Shown here: positions 33,855 to 43,819 of the stretch, one piece after another
Layout: every line of letters begins with the position of its first letter
Position numbering within the stretch: the first letter of the stretch is position 1
NCBI GenBank assembly: GCA_003278815.1
Contig: QCDB01000002.1
Location: 44,735-108,734, forward strand
From: SAR86 cluster bacterium AG-349-I13
GTDB taxonomy: Bacteria; Pseudomonadota; Gammaproteobacteria; Magnimaribacterales; TMED112
Direction of reading: 5' to 3'
Length of the DNA: 64,000 nucleotides
Translations under genes and position numbers: made by a program
The notes under the pieces: generated by a model
Database searches by the model: none
What the model was told of the DNA's origin: nothing
The model's input: only the letters and a program-made list of their open reading frames with translations

Positions 33855-35672
33855 ATGAAAAAATTAATTTTCACAGCATTATTGTCTCTGTCATTAGCAG
33901 CACAGGACCAAAATATTTTCTATAAAGATGCTGACATAAAAACTTTTGCACAAGATATAGCTCTCTTGACAGATAAAACAATTATTTTAGATCCAAGAGT
34001 AAAAGGTGTAATTTCTATCTATTCTGATGCACCCTTAGATTCTGATTCAATTTGGGAAGTATTTATTTCAACAATGGAAGTCCAAGGATATAACGTACTC
34101 AAAGATGGAAATATATATAGAGTCATTCCGTCTCAAGAAGGTGTAAAAAACTTTTCTGAAGATGGACCATTAGCTGGTTCTATTGGATCAGAAGTAATTA
34201 AATTAAGATTTTCAAGTGCAAAAGATATCGTCAATGCTGTTAAACCCATAGTTGGCGTAAGGTCATACATAGTTGCTTTACAAAATGACAGAGAAGTTCT
34301 TATAGCTGACGATGCAGACAATATTAAGAGAGTAAGAGATATCATAAGAAATCTTGATTCAGAATTAGATACAAGTATTTCTGATTTTAAATTAAAGAAT
34401 TTGTCAGCTATTGAAGCACTACGATTAATTAATTCTCTGAAATCAGACCCAAATACTCGTTTTGATAAGTTAGCAGTAGCTACATTTCAAGGCTCTAATA
34501 AACTAATCTTCAGTGGTCCCTTGGAAATTGTTACAAGAGCAAAAAGATTGATATCCCAGTTAGACTTAGATAATAGCTTGAATGAAAATACAAAAGTAAT
34601 TTATCTTAACTATTCACAAGCTGAGGATATTTTAAAAATTCTGAAAGATGTTTCGGCTTCATTCAACCAAGAACAAAACATAGATTATAAAACTGTAATA
34701 ACATCACATGAGGAAACTAATTCAATTGTAATTAGATCCAATCCACAAACAATTAAAACATTAACTTCAATTGTGGAACAATTAGATATAAGAAGACCTC
34801 AAGTTTTCGTTGAAGCTATAATTGTTGAAATTTCAGATGAATCAGCTAAAGCTCTAGGTGTAGATACAATTTATTCAGGTGATGCTACAAATAACACCCC
34901 AATAGCATTATCAAGATTTCCTTCATCAAATAGCCCAGATCTATTATCTTTAGCTATTAGTGCAGATGATGATTCTAATTTGGGTGCTAACACTAGTGCT
35001 GCATCATCTCTATTAGCCACAAGGGGTCTTGTTGCTGGTGTAGGCAATATAATTGATGGAGAAGATAATTTTGCAATGTTGCTCTCTGTTCTAAAAGAAG
35101 ATGCCAATTCAAATATATTATCAACACCCTCAGCAGTTGTTATGGATAATGAGGAAGCATCTCTACTAGTAGGGCAAGAAATACCAATTACAACTGGAGA
35201 ATCGTTAGGTACCAATAATTTAACACCATTTAGAACTACAGCGAGAGAAGAAATTGGCATTAAATTAGAAGTCAAACCTCAAATTAATGAAGCAGATTCA
35301 GTGGCATTATTTATAAGGCAAGAGGTTTCAAGTATTGCCGGATCACAACTACCCAATACATCAGATTTAATTACAAATAAAAGAGAAATTGAAACTACTG
35401 TACTTGCTGATAACGGCGAAATACTCGTTCTAGGCGGGCTAATAAGTGAAGATATCCAAGAATCTGTAAACAAAGTTCCATTACTTGGTGATTTACCAAT
35501 ATTAGGTGCTTTATTCAGATCGTCTGCTAAGTCGATACAAGAAAGAAACTTAATGATTTTTTTAAGACCTACAATTTTAAGAGATTCAATAACAACAAAA
35601 GATTTGTCAGAAGAAAAATTTAATTTGATTCGAGCAAAACAGTTACTTCAAGAAGAAGAAACAAGTAACTAA
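33855..35672 (+). CDS. gspD: type II secretion secretin GspD
   Basis: 605 residues with a signal peptide (KKLIFTALLSLSLAAQ). N0 domain (FYKDADIKTFAQDIALLTDK), three N1-N3 repeats (for example VIKLRFSSAKDIVNAVKPIV, DFKLKNLSAIEALRLINSL, VIYLNYSQAEDILKILKDV), then the secretin core with LLVGQEIPITTG and the VPLLGDLPILGALFRS signature, closing LMIFLRPTIL. It forms the outer-membrane gate. No S-domain for a pilotin is obvious after residue 590. Confidence 0.95.
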   Translation: MKKLIFTALLSLSLAAQDQNIFYKDADIKTFAQDIALLTDKTIILDPRVKGVISIYSDAPLDSDSIWEVFISTMEVQGYNVLKDGNIYRVIPSQEGVKNFSEDGPLAGSIGSEVIKLRFSSAKDIVNAVKPIVGVRSYIVALQNDREVLIADDADNIKRVRDIIRNLDSELDTSISDFKLKNLSAIEALRLINSLKSDPNTRFDKLAVATFQGSNKLIFSGPLEIVTRAKRLISQLDLDNSLNENTKVIYLNYSQAEDILKILKDVSASFNQEQNIDYKTVITSHEETNSIVIRSNPQTIKTLTSIVEQLDIRRPQVFVEAIIVEISDESAKALGVDTIYSGDATNNTPIALSRFPSSNSPDLLSLAISADDDSNLGANTSAASSLLATRGLVAGVGNIIDGEDNFAMLLSVLKEDANSNILSTPSAVVMDNEEASLLVGQEIPITTGESLGTNNLTPFRTTAREEIGIKLEVKPQINEADSVALFIRQEVSSIAGSQLPNTSDLITNKREIETTVLADNGEILVLGGLISEDIQESVNKVPLLGDLPILGALFRSSAKSIQERNLMIFLRPTILRDSITTKDLSEEKFNLIRAKQLLQEEETSN

Positions 35673-35674
35673 AT

Positions 35675-37117
35675 ATGAATTTACCTTTAACTTACAGCTA
35701 CTGTAAAATTAATAAAATTACCCTAATAAATGAGGCAAATAAGTCTATCATTCATACTTGTGGCTCGTTAAAACCATCAGTTCTTTCCTCTATACAAGAT
35801 TTTCTTTTGGATGATGTTGAAAAGAAAAGTCATTCAGATGATGAATTTGAAAGTCTGCTTACCGAACTCTATACAGATCAATCTGATGAATATGATTTTT
35901 CAAATATCGAAGATCTAGATCTTATTGACATCGCTAATGCAATATCTCCGTCTGATGATCTTCTTGATGATAAAAATAAGGGCCCAATAATTAAGTTAAT
36001 TAATGCCACAATAACAAAAGCCGTAAAAGCCAGAGCGTCTGACATTCACTTAGAACCATTTGAAAATAAATTAAGTATAAGATTTAGAGTAGACGGTGTT
36101 CTTAGAGAAGTACTCCAATATCAAAAGAATATTACGCAGATGATTATCTCAAGAATAAAAATAATGTCTAAACTTGATATATCCGAAAGACGATTGCCAC
36201 AAGATGGAAGAATTTCAATTTCTGTAGGTAAAAGGGACATAGATTTAAGGGTATCTACACTACCTTCATCTTTTGGTGAAAGAGTTGTATTGAGGATTCT
36301 AGAAAAAGATAAAACACATATTCAACTTGATCAATTAGGTTTTTCCGACGAAATATTAAAAAAATTCCGTAAAAACCTCGGAAAAAATGAAGGTATTATT
36401 CTCGTCACAGGACCAACCGGTTCTGGTAAAACTACATCGCTTTATTCTGGCCTTAGAGAGATTTCTGATAGATCTCAAAATATTTTAACCATAGAAGATC
36501 CGGTTGAATACGCACTTGAAGGTATTGGGCAGACTCAAGTAAATACCAAGACAGGCCTTACATTTGCTAAGGGATTAAGGGCTATTCTTAGACAGGATCC
36601 AGATATTGTCATGGTTGGAGAAATTAGAGATAAAGAAACAGCAGAAATAGCTATACAAGCAAGTTTAACTGGTCATCTAGTATTGTCTACAGTTCATACT
36701 AATAGTGCTGTAAATGCTATTACTCGTTTAAGAGATATGGGTATTGAACCGTATTTGCTGTCCTCAAGTCTAGTGTTTGTTCTGTCTCAGAGACTTGTAA
36801 GGAAGTTATGTCCCCATTGCAAGACTATTGATGATGACAATAGAAATTTACTTGATAAATACAAAATTAAAGGAGAGATATATAAGTCTGTTGGTTGCGA
36901 TAAATGCGACAGCACCGGTTATAAAGGTCGACTAAGTATTGGGGAATTTGTATCAATAGATGAAAAAATAAGTGAATTAATACATAACTCTGCTTCTGAA
37001 AATGAAATTTCTGATTATGTTTACGCGAATAATAAAAAAATATACGAAAATGGGCTTCAAGTTGTAGCAGATGGTGATACATCACTATCAGAATTAATGC
37101 GTGTTATCGAAGATTAA
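35675..37117 (+). CDS. gspE: type II secretion ATPase GspE
   Basis: 480 residues. N-terminal GspL-binding region, linker, then ATPase: Walker A GPTGSGKTTSLYSGL, the Asp box (TIEDPVEYALEGIGQTQVN), Walker B DIVMVGEIRDKETAEIA and the His box TGHLVLSTVHTN. A zinc motif of two CxxC pairs (CPHC and CDKC) follows near residues 405-440. Powers pseudopilus assembly at the inner membrane. One base overlaps gspF. Confidence 0.96.
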   Translation: MNLPLTYSYCKINKITLINEANKSIIHTCGSLKPSVLSSIQDFLLDDVEKKSHSDDEFESLLTELYTDQSDEYDFSNIEDLDLIDIANAISPSDDLLDDKNKGPIIKLINATITKAVKARASDIHLEPFENKLSIRFRVDGVLREVLQYQKNITQMIISRIKIMSKLDISERRLPQDGRISISVGKRDIDLRVSTLPSSFGERVVLRILEKDKTHIQLDQLGFSDEILKKFRKNLGKNEGIILVTGPTGSGKTTSLYSGLREISDRSQNILTIEDPVEYALEGIGQTQVNTKTGLTFAKGLRAILRQDPDIVMVGEIRDKETAEIAIQASLTGHLVLSTVHTNSAVNAITRLRDMGIEPYLLSSSLVFVLSQRLVRKLCPHCKTIDDDNRNLLDKYKIKGEIYKSVGCDKCDSTGYKGRLSIGEFVSIDEKISELIHNSASENEISDYVYANNKKIYENGLQVVADGDTSLSELMRVIED

Positions 37118-38313
37118 TGGCAACTTATAAATACAACGCATTTGATGTAAATGAGAAGAATCTAAAAGGGTTTGTAAATGCATCTGATTTAGATGAAGCT
37201 AAGCTGATATTGAAGAATAGAGGCCTTAATCCACTCACTATTGAAAAAAGTATACAAAGAAGAGCCTCAGTTAGAATCTCAAATAATAACCTGTCAATAT
37301 TCACCAAACAAATGTCAGCACTGTTGAGTGCAGGCACTCCAATAGAGAAATGTCTATTATTACTAAGTAAACAGTCCTCTAATAGTAAATTTTCACAAAT
37401 CTTGCTTAGTATTAATGAAGACATAACTGAAGGTAACAGTCTTAGCTCAGCAATGAAAAAATATCCATCAATATTCGACGATATATATACATCTACAATA
37501 TATGCTGGAGAAACTTCTGCATCTCTCTCAGAGGTATTCCGTGACTTGTCTATTTATTTAGATAAAGAAGCAAAAATAAGATCACAAGTTGTAGGAGCTT
37601 TAATCTACCCAGCAGTTTTATTTGTAGTGTCAATAGCTGTAATTTATTCACTTTTAAGCTTCGTTTTACCGCAAGTAGTCGAACAGTTTGTTAGTTCAAA
37701 TGTTGATTTACCTTTGTTAACTCAAACTTTGCTAGCTTTTTCTGATGTTTTTCCAATTATAATAGGGTCTTTGTTAGTGATACTAATTTCGATATACGTT
37801 GTACAAATAACGAATATCATCTCACAAAAATATCAATTACTTATATCCAAATATTTTCTTTTTATTCCATTAATAGGACCAATTATTTTATATGATCAAA
37901 CTGCACGATTCTGTTCATCTATGAGGTTAATGACAAAAGCTGGCTTAAATACCATTGATAGTCTTCAGATAGCACAAAATACCTTTAAAAATAAGTATTT
38001 AAGAGCCCAGGTTGAAAAAGTAGTAAATAAAGTCGTTGCTGGTACATCAATTAGTAAGGCATTTTCTCAAGCACATATTTTTCCTGATGTATTCCAACAA
38101 CTTCTAAGTTCAGGTGATATGGGTAGTCAAGTTAGTGAAATGTTCGAAAAGACAAAAGAATTTTTAGACCAAGAAGTTGATACACGTAGAAATCTACTTC
38201 TAACTTTACTGCAACCGATAGTTATCCTTACAATGGGTGTTTTTGTAATGTTAATTGTTTTATCAATAATGTTGCCTTTATTGCAAATGAATAATTTAAT
38301 ATTCAGTATATGA
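37117..38313 (+). CDS. gspF: type II secretion inner-membrane protein GspF
   Basis: 398 residues, two T2SF domains (FTKQMSALLSAGTPIEKCL at about 65-85 and the matching FCSSMRLMTKAGLNTIDSL at about 265-285) separated by membrane spans at about 165-185 and 210-235, with a last span at the C-terminus. The N-terminal YKYNAFDVNEKNLKGFV is typical. Part of the assembly platform. Overlaps gspG by four bases. Confidence 0.95.
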   Translation: MATYKYNAFDVNEKNLKGFVNASDLDEAKLILKNRGLNPLTIEKSIQRRASVRISNNNLSIFTKQMSALLSAGTPIEKCLLLLSKQSSNSKFSQILLSINEDITEGNSLSSAMKKYPSIFDDIYTSTIYAGETSASLSEVFRDLSIYLDKEAKIRSQVVGALIYPAVLFVVSIAVIYSLLSFVLPQVVEQFVSSNVDLPLLTQTLLAFSDVFPIIIGSLLVILISIYVVQITNIISQKYQLLISKYFLFIPLIGPIILYDQTARFCSSMRLMTKAGLNTIDSLQIAQNTFKNKYLRAQVEKVVNKVVAGTSISKAFSQAHIFPDVFQQLLSSGDMGSQVSEMFEKTKEFLDQEVDTRRNLLLTLLQPIVILTMGVFVMLIVLSIMLPLLQMNNLIFSI

Positions 38314-38738
38314 AAAAGTTAATAAAAAAAGGTTTTACACTTTTAGAACTATTAATTGTAATTGTGATATTAGGTCTACTTGTTTCCTTAGTATCAGTAA
38401 ATTTTTTACCAACCTTGAGTAATGCGTATACTGAAGTGGCTAGACAAGACATTTCAAGGCTTCAACAAGCACTCGTTATGTTTAAAATTAATGAAGGTTC
38501 TTATCCTTCTTCGAATCAAGGTCTTGAAAGCTTAAAAACAAATCCTGGTAACCTTAAAAATCCCGCTAAATATCCAAATGGTGGATATATAAATAAACTA
38601 CCTGTAGATCCATGGGGAAATGCATATGTTTATATTTTTCCAGGTCAATACGGTGAATATGATATTGTTTCATTAGGTGCTGATGGCCAACCTGGTGGAG
38701 AAGGGGAAAATGCGGACATTGGTAACTGGACTAACTAA
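38310..38738 (+). CDS. gspG: major pseudopilin GspG
   Basis: 142 residues. Prepilin leader KKLIKKG cleaved before FTLLE (Glu at +5), a hydrophobic helix, then the canonical GspG body: DISRLQQALVMFKINEGSYP, NGGYINKLPVDPWGN, YDIVSLGADGQPGGEGE with the calcium-binding loop and a DIGNW end. Main subunit of the pseudopilus. Confidence 0.97.
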   Translation: MKKLIKKGFTLLELLIVIVILGLLVSLVSVNFLPTLSNAYTEVARQDISRLQQALVMFKINEGSYPSSNQGLESLKTNPGNLKNPAKYPNGGYINKLPVDPWGNAYVYIFPGQYGEYDIVSLGADGQPGGEGENADIGNWTN

Positions 38739-39105
38739 AGGCTTTACCATATTAGAAATACTGATCGTTTTAGCGATTATTGCAATTTCTGGCACTTCCT
38801 TTTATTTGATTCTAAATCAGCCTAAGAGTTTTGATACTTATGAACAAACCTTCAATGAATTTAAAACTTTAAGCATTTATAGTGGAAATTCTTATGCTTT
38901 CACAAAGGAATCAATAAAAATTTTAAATAATGATATTTGGGAAGAGCTTGAAGTCGCAGACTTTAGTGGTATTTATTCAGTTACCAATAATTTAAATAAA
39001 ACTACGATTATAGAAGAAGACGATATTTTCCTAGTAATAGCTCCTGGTAATGAGATAAGTGTTAAATCCATAACATTGTTGGGGGGTAAAACTGTTGAAC
39101 TTTAA
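38710..39105 (+). CDS. gspH: minor pseudopilin GspH
   Basis: 131 residues from this ATG, which gives a short leader (RTLVTGLTKG before FTILEI, Glu at +5) and has an AAGGGG just upstream; an ATG 33 bases earlier is possible. The rest is a small divergent pseudopilin body. Overlaps the gspG end by 29 bases. Position between G and I supports the H assignment. Confidence 0.85.
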   Translation: MRTLVTGLTKGFTILEILIVLAIIAISGTSFYLILNQPKSFDTYEQTFNEFKTLSIYSGNSYAFTKESIKILNNDIWEELEVADFSGIYSVTNNLNKTTIIEEDDIFLVIAPGNEISVKSITLLGGKTVEL

Positions 39106-39427
39106 GGCTTATAAAGGGTTTAGTTTGTTGGAAGTGGTTATTGCTTTATTAATTATTTCGATAACTTTTTTAGCTTACAATCAACTTATTGAACAAAATC
39201 TTAAATCACAAGAATTAAAACAAATTTTCATTGATGAATCAGATAAAAAATTAAATCTTCTAACAATTTATGTTTCTGATCCAGATATAGAACAATACGA
39301 AGTGAGACAAATTTTAGATATAAATGAAATATCAGAAACAAAAATTTCGTCGTATCGAAACTTCGATGAAATTAAAATAGATTTTAAAACCAAAGACGAC
39401 ATTCTTTACATTACGATAATTAGATGA
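39095..39427 (+). CDS. gspI: minor pseudopilin GspI
   Basis: 110 residues from a TTG with GGGGGG eight bases upstream. Leader NFKAYKG before FSLLEVVIALLIIS; a short polar domain. Assignment to I by size, leader and gene order; part of the I-J-K tip complex. Confidence 0.86.
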   Translation: MNFKAYKGFSLLEVVIALLIISITFLAYNQLIEQNLKSQELKQIFIDESDKKLNLLTIYVSDPDIEQYEVRQILDINEISETKISSYRNFDEIKIDFKTKDDILYITIIR

Positions 39428-40005
39428 TGAAGAATGGATTTACCTTACTTGAAGTTTTAATTGCTCTATTAGCTGCTGCGCTAATATCCATAATGTCTTT
39501 TGATTTTTTATCTAATACTGTTTTTCTTAAAGATCGAATTGATAATTCTATATCTGAGGATTCTAAACATTCTAAAGCCATCCATCTTATGCGTTTAGAT
39601 ATGATGCAAGCAGTACCATTTAAATTAAAAGATCAAAATTTCAATAACTTGAATAATGTATTCATTGGTTCGAATAATGAAAGAATTCTAACGTTTGTTG
39701 CATTGACAACATCAGATACTGGGATTCTTAGCTCAAAACTGAGAAGAATCATCTATAGATATAATAATAATAACCTTATACGTACAACAACTTTAGCTAA
39801 TAACGAAAATGTCGTTCTCTCAGAGGAAATTTTACTATCTGAAATTGAAAATTTAGAGATTTATTTTGGTGACAGTCTTGATGATCTCGTCGAAATATAT
39901 CCAGGTCTCAATATTGTAGAAAATAATATTTTTCCAGAATTTGTAATCTTGAATTACAGGATAAATGATAAAAAATACAATCAAATTATGGGGTTCTTTA
40001 GATGA
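39424..40005 (+). CDS. gspJ: minor pseudopilin GspJ
   Basis: 193 residues. Very short leader MMKNG before FTLLEVLIALLAAAL, then a domain with RRIIYRYNNNNLIRTT and a tail LNYRINDKKYNQIMGFFR, which match the GspJ pattern of '..Y.l....L.R..'. Coupled to gspI by a four-base overlap and to gspK likewise. Confidence 0.88.
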   Translation: MMKNGFTLLEVLIALLAAALISIMSFDFLSNTVFLKDRIDNSISEDSKHSKAIHLMRLDMMQAVPFKLKDQNFNNLNNVFIGSNNERILTFVALTTSDTGILSSKLRRIIYRYNNNNLIRTTTLANNENVVLSEEILLSEIENLEIYFGDSLDDLVEIYPGLNIVENNIFPEFVILNYRINDKKYNQIMGFFR

Positions 40006-40934
40006 AAAGAGGGTTTGTCTTAATCTCTACACTTGCCTTAATTGTAATACTTAGTTTCATTATTCTCATATTAAGTAGAACCATTTATACAGATACATTA
40101 AGAACAACTCTATTTGCTACATCTTTAGAAAAAAGAATTGAGATTATTAATTACGAATCTTTTTTAGTTGATACTTTGATAGATAATTCTTTGTTAAATA
40201 GAAACTTATTATTGGCTGAAAGTGAATTAAATTTTACTATTCAATCAAAATTTCCGGATCTTTCAATAGCTTTGGAAGATTATTCCACGTGTTTTAACTT
40301 AAATTCCTTAGTTAAACCTTTTCAAAATATAAACGTTAAAAATGAAGAACATGGAAAATTATTTACTAATTTATTAACTCTGTCTGAAATTGATAAAAAT
40401 CTACATAATGAATTATTAGATAGAATATATGATTCACTAGATGATGATTCTTTGCCTGAAACTTTTGGTGCAGAAGACCTCTACTATATATCGAATGGTA
40501 ACCTTTCATTAAATCCAGATCAGCTCTACTTTCATAAAAGCCAAATAAAAAATGTAGGAATGCTTGATGGAGAATCTTTAAGTAGAATTTATAGTGATTT
40601 GTGCGCTGTACCTACAAAAGACATTGAATTTAATGTAAATAGCTTACAGGGATCAAATACGAAGGTATTTCTTGCATTATTTCCAGATATAAATCTAAAT
40701 GATATCGAAAAAATTATACTTAATAGGCCGCTCAATGGTTATATAACATATAAGAATTTAATCGATTTAACAGGAATAGATTCATCAAAATTAGATAAAT
40801 CTTTTATAATCTTCAAACCTAATTTTATTAAGATTAATTATTTAATGAATTTAGAAGGACAAATTTTTAACTTTGTTAGTTTATTATCACTTAAAAGAGG
40901 AAACTTTGTTGTTTACAGGTCTTTATCAAGATGA
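40002..40934 (+). CDS. gspK: minor pseudopilin GspK
   Basis: 310 residues, the large pseudopilin. Leader MKRG before FVLISTLALIVILSF; the +5 residue is Ser rather than Glu, as is usual for GspK, which caps the tip. The helical insertion domain (a SAM-like region with LPETFGAEDLYYI) and the helix-hairpin-helix-like LFPDINLNDIEKIILNRP are seen. Coupled to J and L. Confidence 0.88.
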   Translation: MKRGFVLISTLALIVILSFIILILSRTIYTDTLRTTLFATSLEKRIEIINYESFLVDTLIDNSLLNRNLLLAESELNFTIQSKFPDLSIALEDYSTCFNLNSLVKPFQNINVKNEEHGKLFTNLLTLSEIDKNLHNELLDRIYDSLDDDSLPETFGAEDLYYISNGNLSLNPDQLYFHKSQIKNVGMLDGESLSRIYSDLCAVPTKDIEFNVNSLQGSNTKVFLALFPDINLNDIEKIILNRPLNGYITYKNLIDLTGIDSSKLDKSFIIFKPNFIKINYLMNLEGQIFNFVSLLSLKRGNFVVYRSLSR

Positions 40935-41944
40935 ATGTTTTTATATTTAATAATTTAAACTTAGATGACGGAATTTTTATTAATGGCAAATCATTAAAAA
41001 AAATTAATATTAGCAAACTTAGTACTTCAGAAAAGACATTATTTGTAGTACCGAATGAACTTTTTCAGTTTGTCGAATTTGAACATGATTTAAAAAATAA
41101 TCAAAACATTCATGCTTCTATACTCAATAATCTAAGCACATTGAATAATGCTGCTGAAGACTTAACGGTATTAAATACATCAAATAAATATAATTTCTTC
41201 ATATCAAATAAAAGCAATCAAGAAAAATTAAAAAAATTGTTTAGTCACTTTAATACAACAATTTCAATTACCTCTGATTTACTATTCTTTAAAGAAGTTA
41301 TGAAGCAAAACTGTAGTTACCAAAACAATGTATATTTAATTGAGTCTGAAGAGGCTGTAAAACTATCTATGAAATCATTTAATTTACTAGATGATGCTTT
41401 GAATATTAAACCAATATCTGATTTTGACCTCAAAAAAATAAAAAATATAAATTACACAATTTATCATTTAAATACATTTAATTTTTCTTCAATTTTTAAT
41501 TTGAAAAATTCTATAAAACCCTCCCTAATAGTCTTATTTGTCGTGTTTTCTTTTTATGTTATTGCCTTATTAAACATTAATTCTAATTACTCACAAATTA
41601 ATAAAATGAACACAACGCTTGAAACAATTTATAACGCTATTTATCCCACAGAAAAAATATTTGACATCTATCAACAAATTGATGTGAAGTTAAACAGTTT
41701 GAACAATGAGGAGGCTACTGCTTTGTCAACAACTATTACTCTGCTTAAAAACTTATCGGAAACAACAAATGTAATGGAAGCCGACTTTTCACAGAATGAC
41801 TTACAAATAAAATTTCTCTTCAAAAATGATGCTGAAGAAAGTATTTTTATGAATCAACAAAATAGACTAAATTACGATTTTAAAATTGTTGATAGTAAAG
41901 TTACGCAAATAGGAAAAATTACGACAGTTAGTTATGAACTATAA
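40931..41944 (+). CDS. gspL: type II secretion protein GspL
   Basis: 337 residues. An N-terminal cytoplasmic actin-like domain of low conservation (FVVPNELFQFVEFEHD), one membrane span (PSLIVLFVVFSFYVIALL near 195-215) and a periplasmic ferredoxin-like domain (LLKNLSETTNVMEADFSQND). Recruits GspE. Identified from architecture and order. Confidence 0.83.
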   Translation: MNVFIFNNLNLDDGIFINGKSLKKINISKLSTSEKTLFVVPNELFQFVEFEHDLKNNQNIHASILNNLSTLNNAAEDLTVLNTSNKYNFFISNKSNQEKLKKLFSHFNTTISITSDLLFFKEVMKQNCSYQNNVYLIESEEAVKLSMKSFNLLDDALNIKPISDFDLKKIKNINYTIYHLNTFNFSSIFNLKNSIKPSLIVLFVVFSFYVIALLNINSNYSQINKMNTTLETIYNAIYPTEKIFDIYQQIDVKLNSLNNEEATALSTTITLLKNLSETTNVMEADFSQNDLQIKFLFKNDAEESIFMNQQNRLNYDFKIVDSKVTQIGKITTVSYEL

Positions 41945-42353
41945 ATTTTCAGCAAGAGAACTTTTATTAATTAAGATATTAGCAGTAATAGCTTTCATAT
42001 TAGTCTTTTTTTATGGAACATCCTTTGTTGCAAATGAAATAAATAAATCAAAAAACTTAATTTTCTATGAAGTAGACAAATTCAATGAAAAGAAACAATT
42101 ACTCGCTCAAATTCAAGCTCTAGAGAACAATAAAAATTTAGAATTATCTAAAGATGATTTTCTTTTAGATCTTACAAAAAATAATATTACGTATGAACTC
42201 AAAGGTGATGAGATTATTATACCAGGGTTATCGAATTTAGATGCTTTAGAAATAATGACAAACATAGAAGAAAGTAATGTTGATATCAACGCGTTTAAAT
42301 TTAGTGTTGGAGAATCTACTAACATAATTCTAACTATCGAATTTAATGGGTAA
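41934..42353 (+). CDS. gspM: type II secretion protein GspM
   Basis: 139 residues: short cytoplasmic end, one span (LLLIKILAVIAFILVFFYG), periplasmic domain with a coiled-coil start and a small alpha/beta fold (NLDALEIMTNIEESNVDINAF). Assignment from topology and its place between L and N. Confidence 0.78.
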   Translation: MNYKFSARELLLIKILAVIAFILVFFYGTSFVANEINKSKNLIFYEVDKFNEKKQLLAQIQALENNKNLELSKDDFLLDLTKNNITYELKGDEIIIPGLSNLDALEIMTNIEESNVDINAFKFSVGESTNIILTIEFNG

Positions 42354-43008
42354 ATTTTTACTAACCTTACTCATAACATCTTTGTTGTTGATTGGATCAC
42401 TTTTTTTTATTCCCATAAATTTTTTTGTTTCCAGCCTAATAAAAAATTCAGATGTTGATATTCAGTATTCATATCTAGAAGGGAATATTTATTCAGGAAA
42501 AATTTTAGATTTATATTATGACAACAATTTTATTGGCGATTTTAATTATAAAAATGAATTTACATTAAATGATATCTCTCTACATTTTAACTCAATTGAT
42601 GAAAGAGATATTGAAGGTAAAGTTGTAAAAGAATTACGGACTATTACTGACGTTGGAACTATAACAGTCAAGGATTTTTCTGCATCAAGCATAGTTTCAA
42701 CTGATTTAATTGAATATGTAAATATACTTCTTAATATCGAGAAACTAGATATAGTAAATTTTGAGTGTGTGAATATTATTGGGAATTTAAAAATCTCATC
42801 TCAGGAAATAAATGAAGAACTAATTGGTAAATTAGCTTGTTTTGAAGGCCACACAATCTCAGCAGAATTATTCAATAAAAAAATGAAAGAATTGGGAAAT
42901 ATAACTTATTCAAATTCGCAAGTACAAGTAAGGATATCAACAAAAACAATACCAGATAGAAGAGTGCAATTATTAATGGACTATATTACTTTTACAATTG
43001 ATCTTTAA
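42346..43008 (+). CDS. gspN: type II secretion protein GspN
   Basis: 220 residues, N-terminal span (LLTLLITSLLLIGSLFFIPINFF) then an extended beta-rich periplasmic part (VDIQYSYLEGNIYSGKI, a WxGxxxxG-like start of the GspN domain). Last gene of the operon; no prepilin peptidase gspO is present, so the peptidase must be encoded elsewhere. Ends convergently over the polyphosphatase-like gene by 17 bases. Confidence 0.75.
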   Translation: MGKFLLTLLITSLLLIGSLFFIPINFFVSSLIKNSDVDIQYSYLEGNIYSGKILDLYYDNNFIGDFNYKNEFTLNDISLHFNSIDERDIEGKVVKELRTITDVGTITVKDFSASSIVSTDLIEYVNILLNIEKLDIVNFECVNIIGNLKISSQEINEELIGKLACFEGHTISAELFNKKMKELGNITYSNSQVQVRISTKTIPDRRVQLLMDYITFTIDL

Positions 43009-43816
43009 GAACCTTTCTGACTAATCCATCGGATATGCTCCAGAAAGTATTTTCTATAACATGAGAGTTCAGTTCCTGAATTATAAGACTATATAAATTT
43101 AAAGCTTCGGGGATAATATCAATTCGATCTTTTGGAATTTCATACTTTTCTATTAAAACAGTATCATCAATGGACAAATAATTATTTATATAATTATTAA
43201 AGTCAGAGGCCTTTATGGGCCCTTTAATTTCATTTGCTTGCATCAAAGCACGTAAATTTCCACCTAAACCATATAAATGATCAATGGATTTAAATTGACG
43301 AAGCCATAAGCTTAATTCTTGCAATGCTTCAGACTTTTGGGTTTCACTAAAGTTTAATAATCTAACAGCCCCTAATTGAAAAGATTTGGCGTGAATATCG
43401 TTATTATTATTAATGCAAATTTCCAAACTGCCGCCACCAATATCTATAACAGCGGAATTTATTTTTGATTTATTAAATTCTGCCAGTAAAAATGCTTCAA
43501 CATCACCTGAAATAATCTTTACATGAATATCATGTTGTTTCAGCAGTTCTATTATCTCTTTTGCATTTTGAGTGTCTCTTAAAGCAGAGGTCGCAATATA
43601 GTTAACATTTAAAATGTTTTTGCTTTTAAAGTTTTTTTTATAATCAAGCAGTAAGTTAAGTAAATCTTGAATCGTTTTATCTTCTAAATAGCCCTTTGAA
43701 AATACATCTCGTCCAAGCCTTAAAGGATGTCTGTAATATTCAACAAGCTCCAGACTTCCATTAAAGATTTTATATTTAATTGCATTTGATCCAATATCAA
43801 CAATGGCGTACTTCAT
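42992..43816 (-). CDS. short Ppx/GppA-family phosphatase
   Basis: 274 residues: only the ASKHA ATPase-like part of the family, without the C-terminal HD-like domain of E. coli Ppx (513) and GppA (494). Motifs: AIVDIGSNAIKYKIF, IATSALRDTQNA, the GDVEAF loop with its Glu-x-x-base, INSAVIDIGGGSLEI, and LGAVRL. Hydrolyses polyphosphate ends or pppGpp; neighbouring PPK2 favours polyphosphate. Downstream of ppk2 in the same direction with three bases between. Confidence 0.88.
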   Translation of the reverse strand: MKYAIVDIGSNAIKYKIFNGSLELVEYYRHPLRLGRDVFSKGYLEDKTIQDLLNLLLDYKKNFKSKNILNVNYIATSALRDTQNAKEIIELLKQHDIHVKIISGDVEAFLLAEFNKSKINSAVIDIGGGSLEICINNNNDIHAKSFQLGAVRLLNFSETQKSEALQELSLWLRQFKSIDHLYGLGGNLRALMQANEIKGPIKASDFNNYINNYLSIDDTVLIEKYEIPKDRIDIIPEALNLYSLIIQELNSHVIENTFWSISDGLVRKVLKDQL

Positions 43817-43819
43817 AAT

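Noticed and set aside
34871..35275. 134-codon ORF antisense to gspD
   Set aside because: Shadow of the secretin core; no start context and composition typical of reverse-complement coding DNA.
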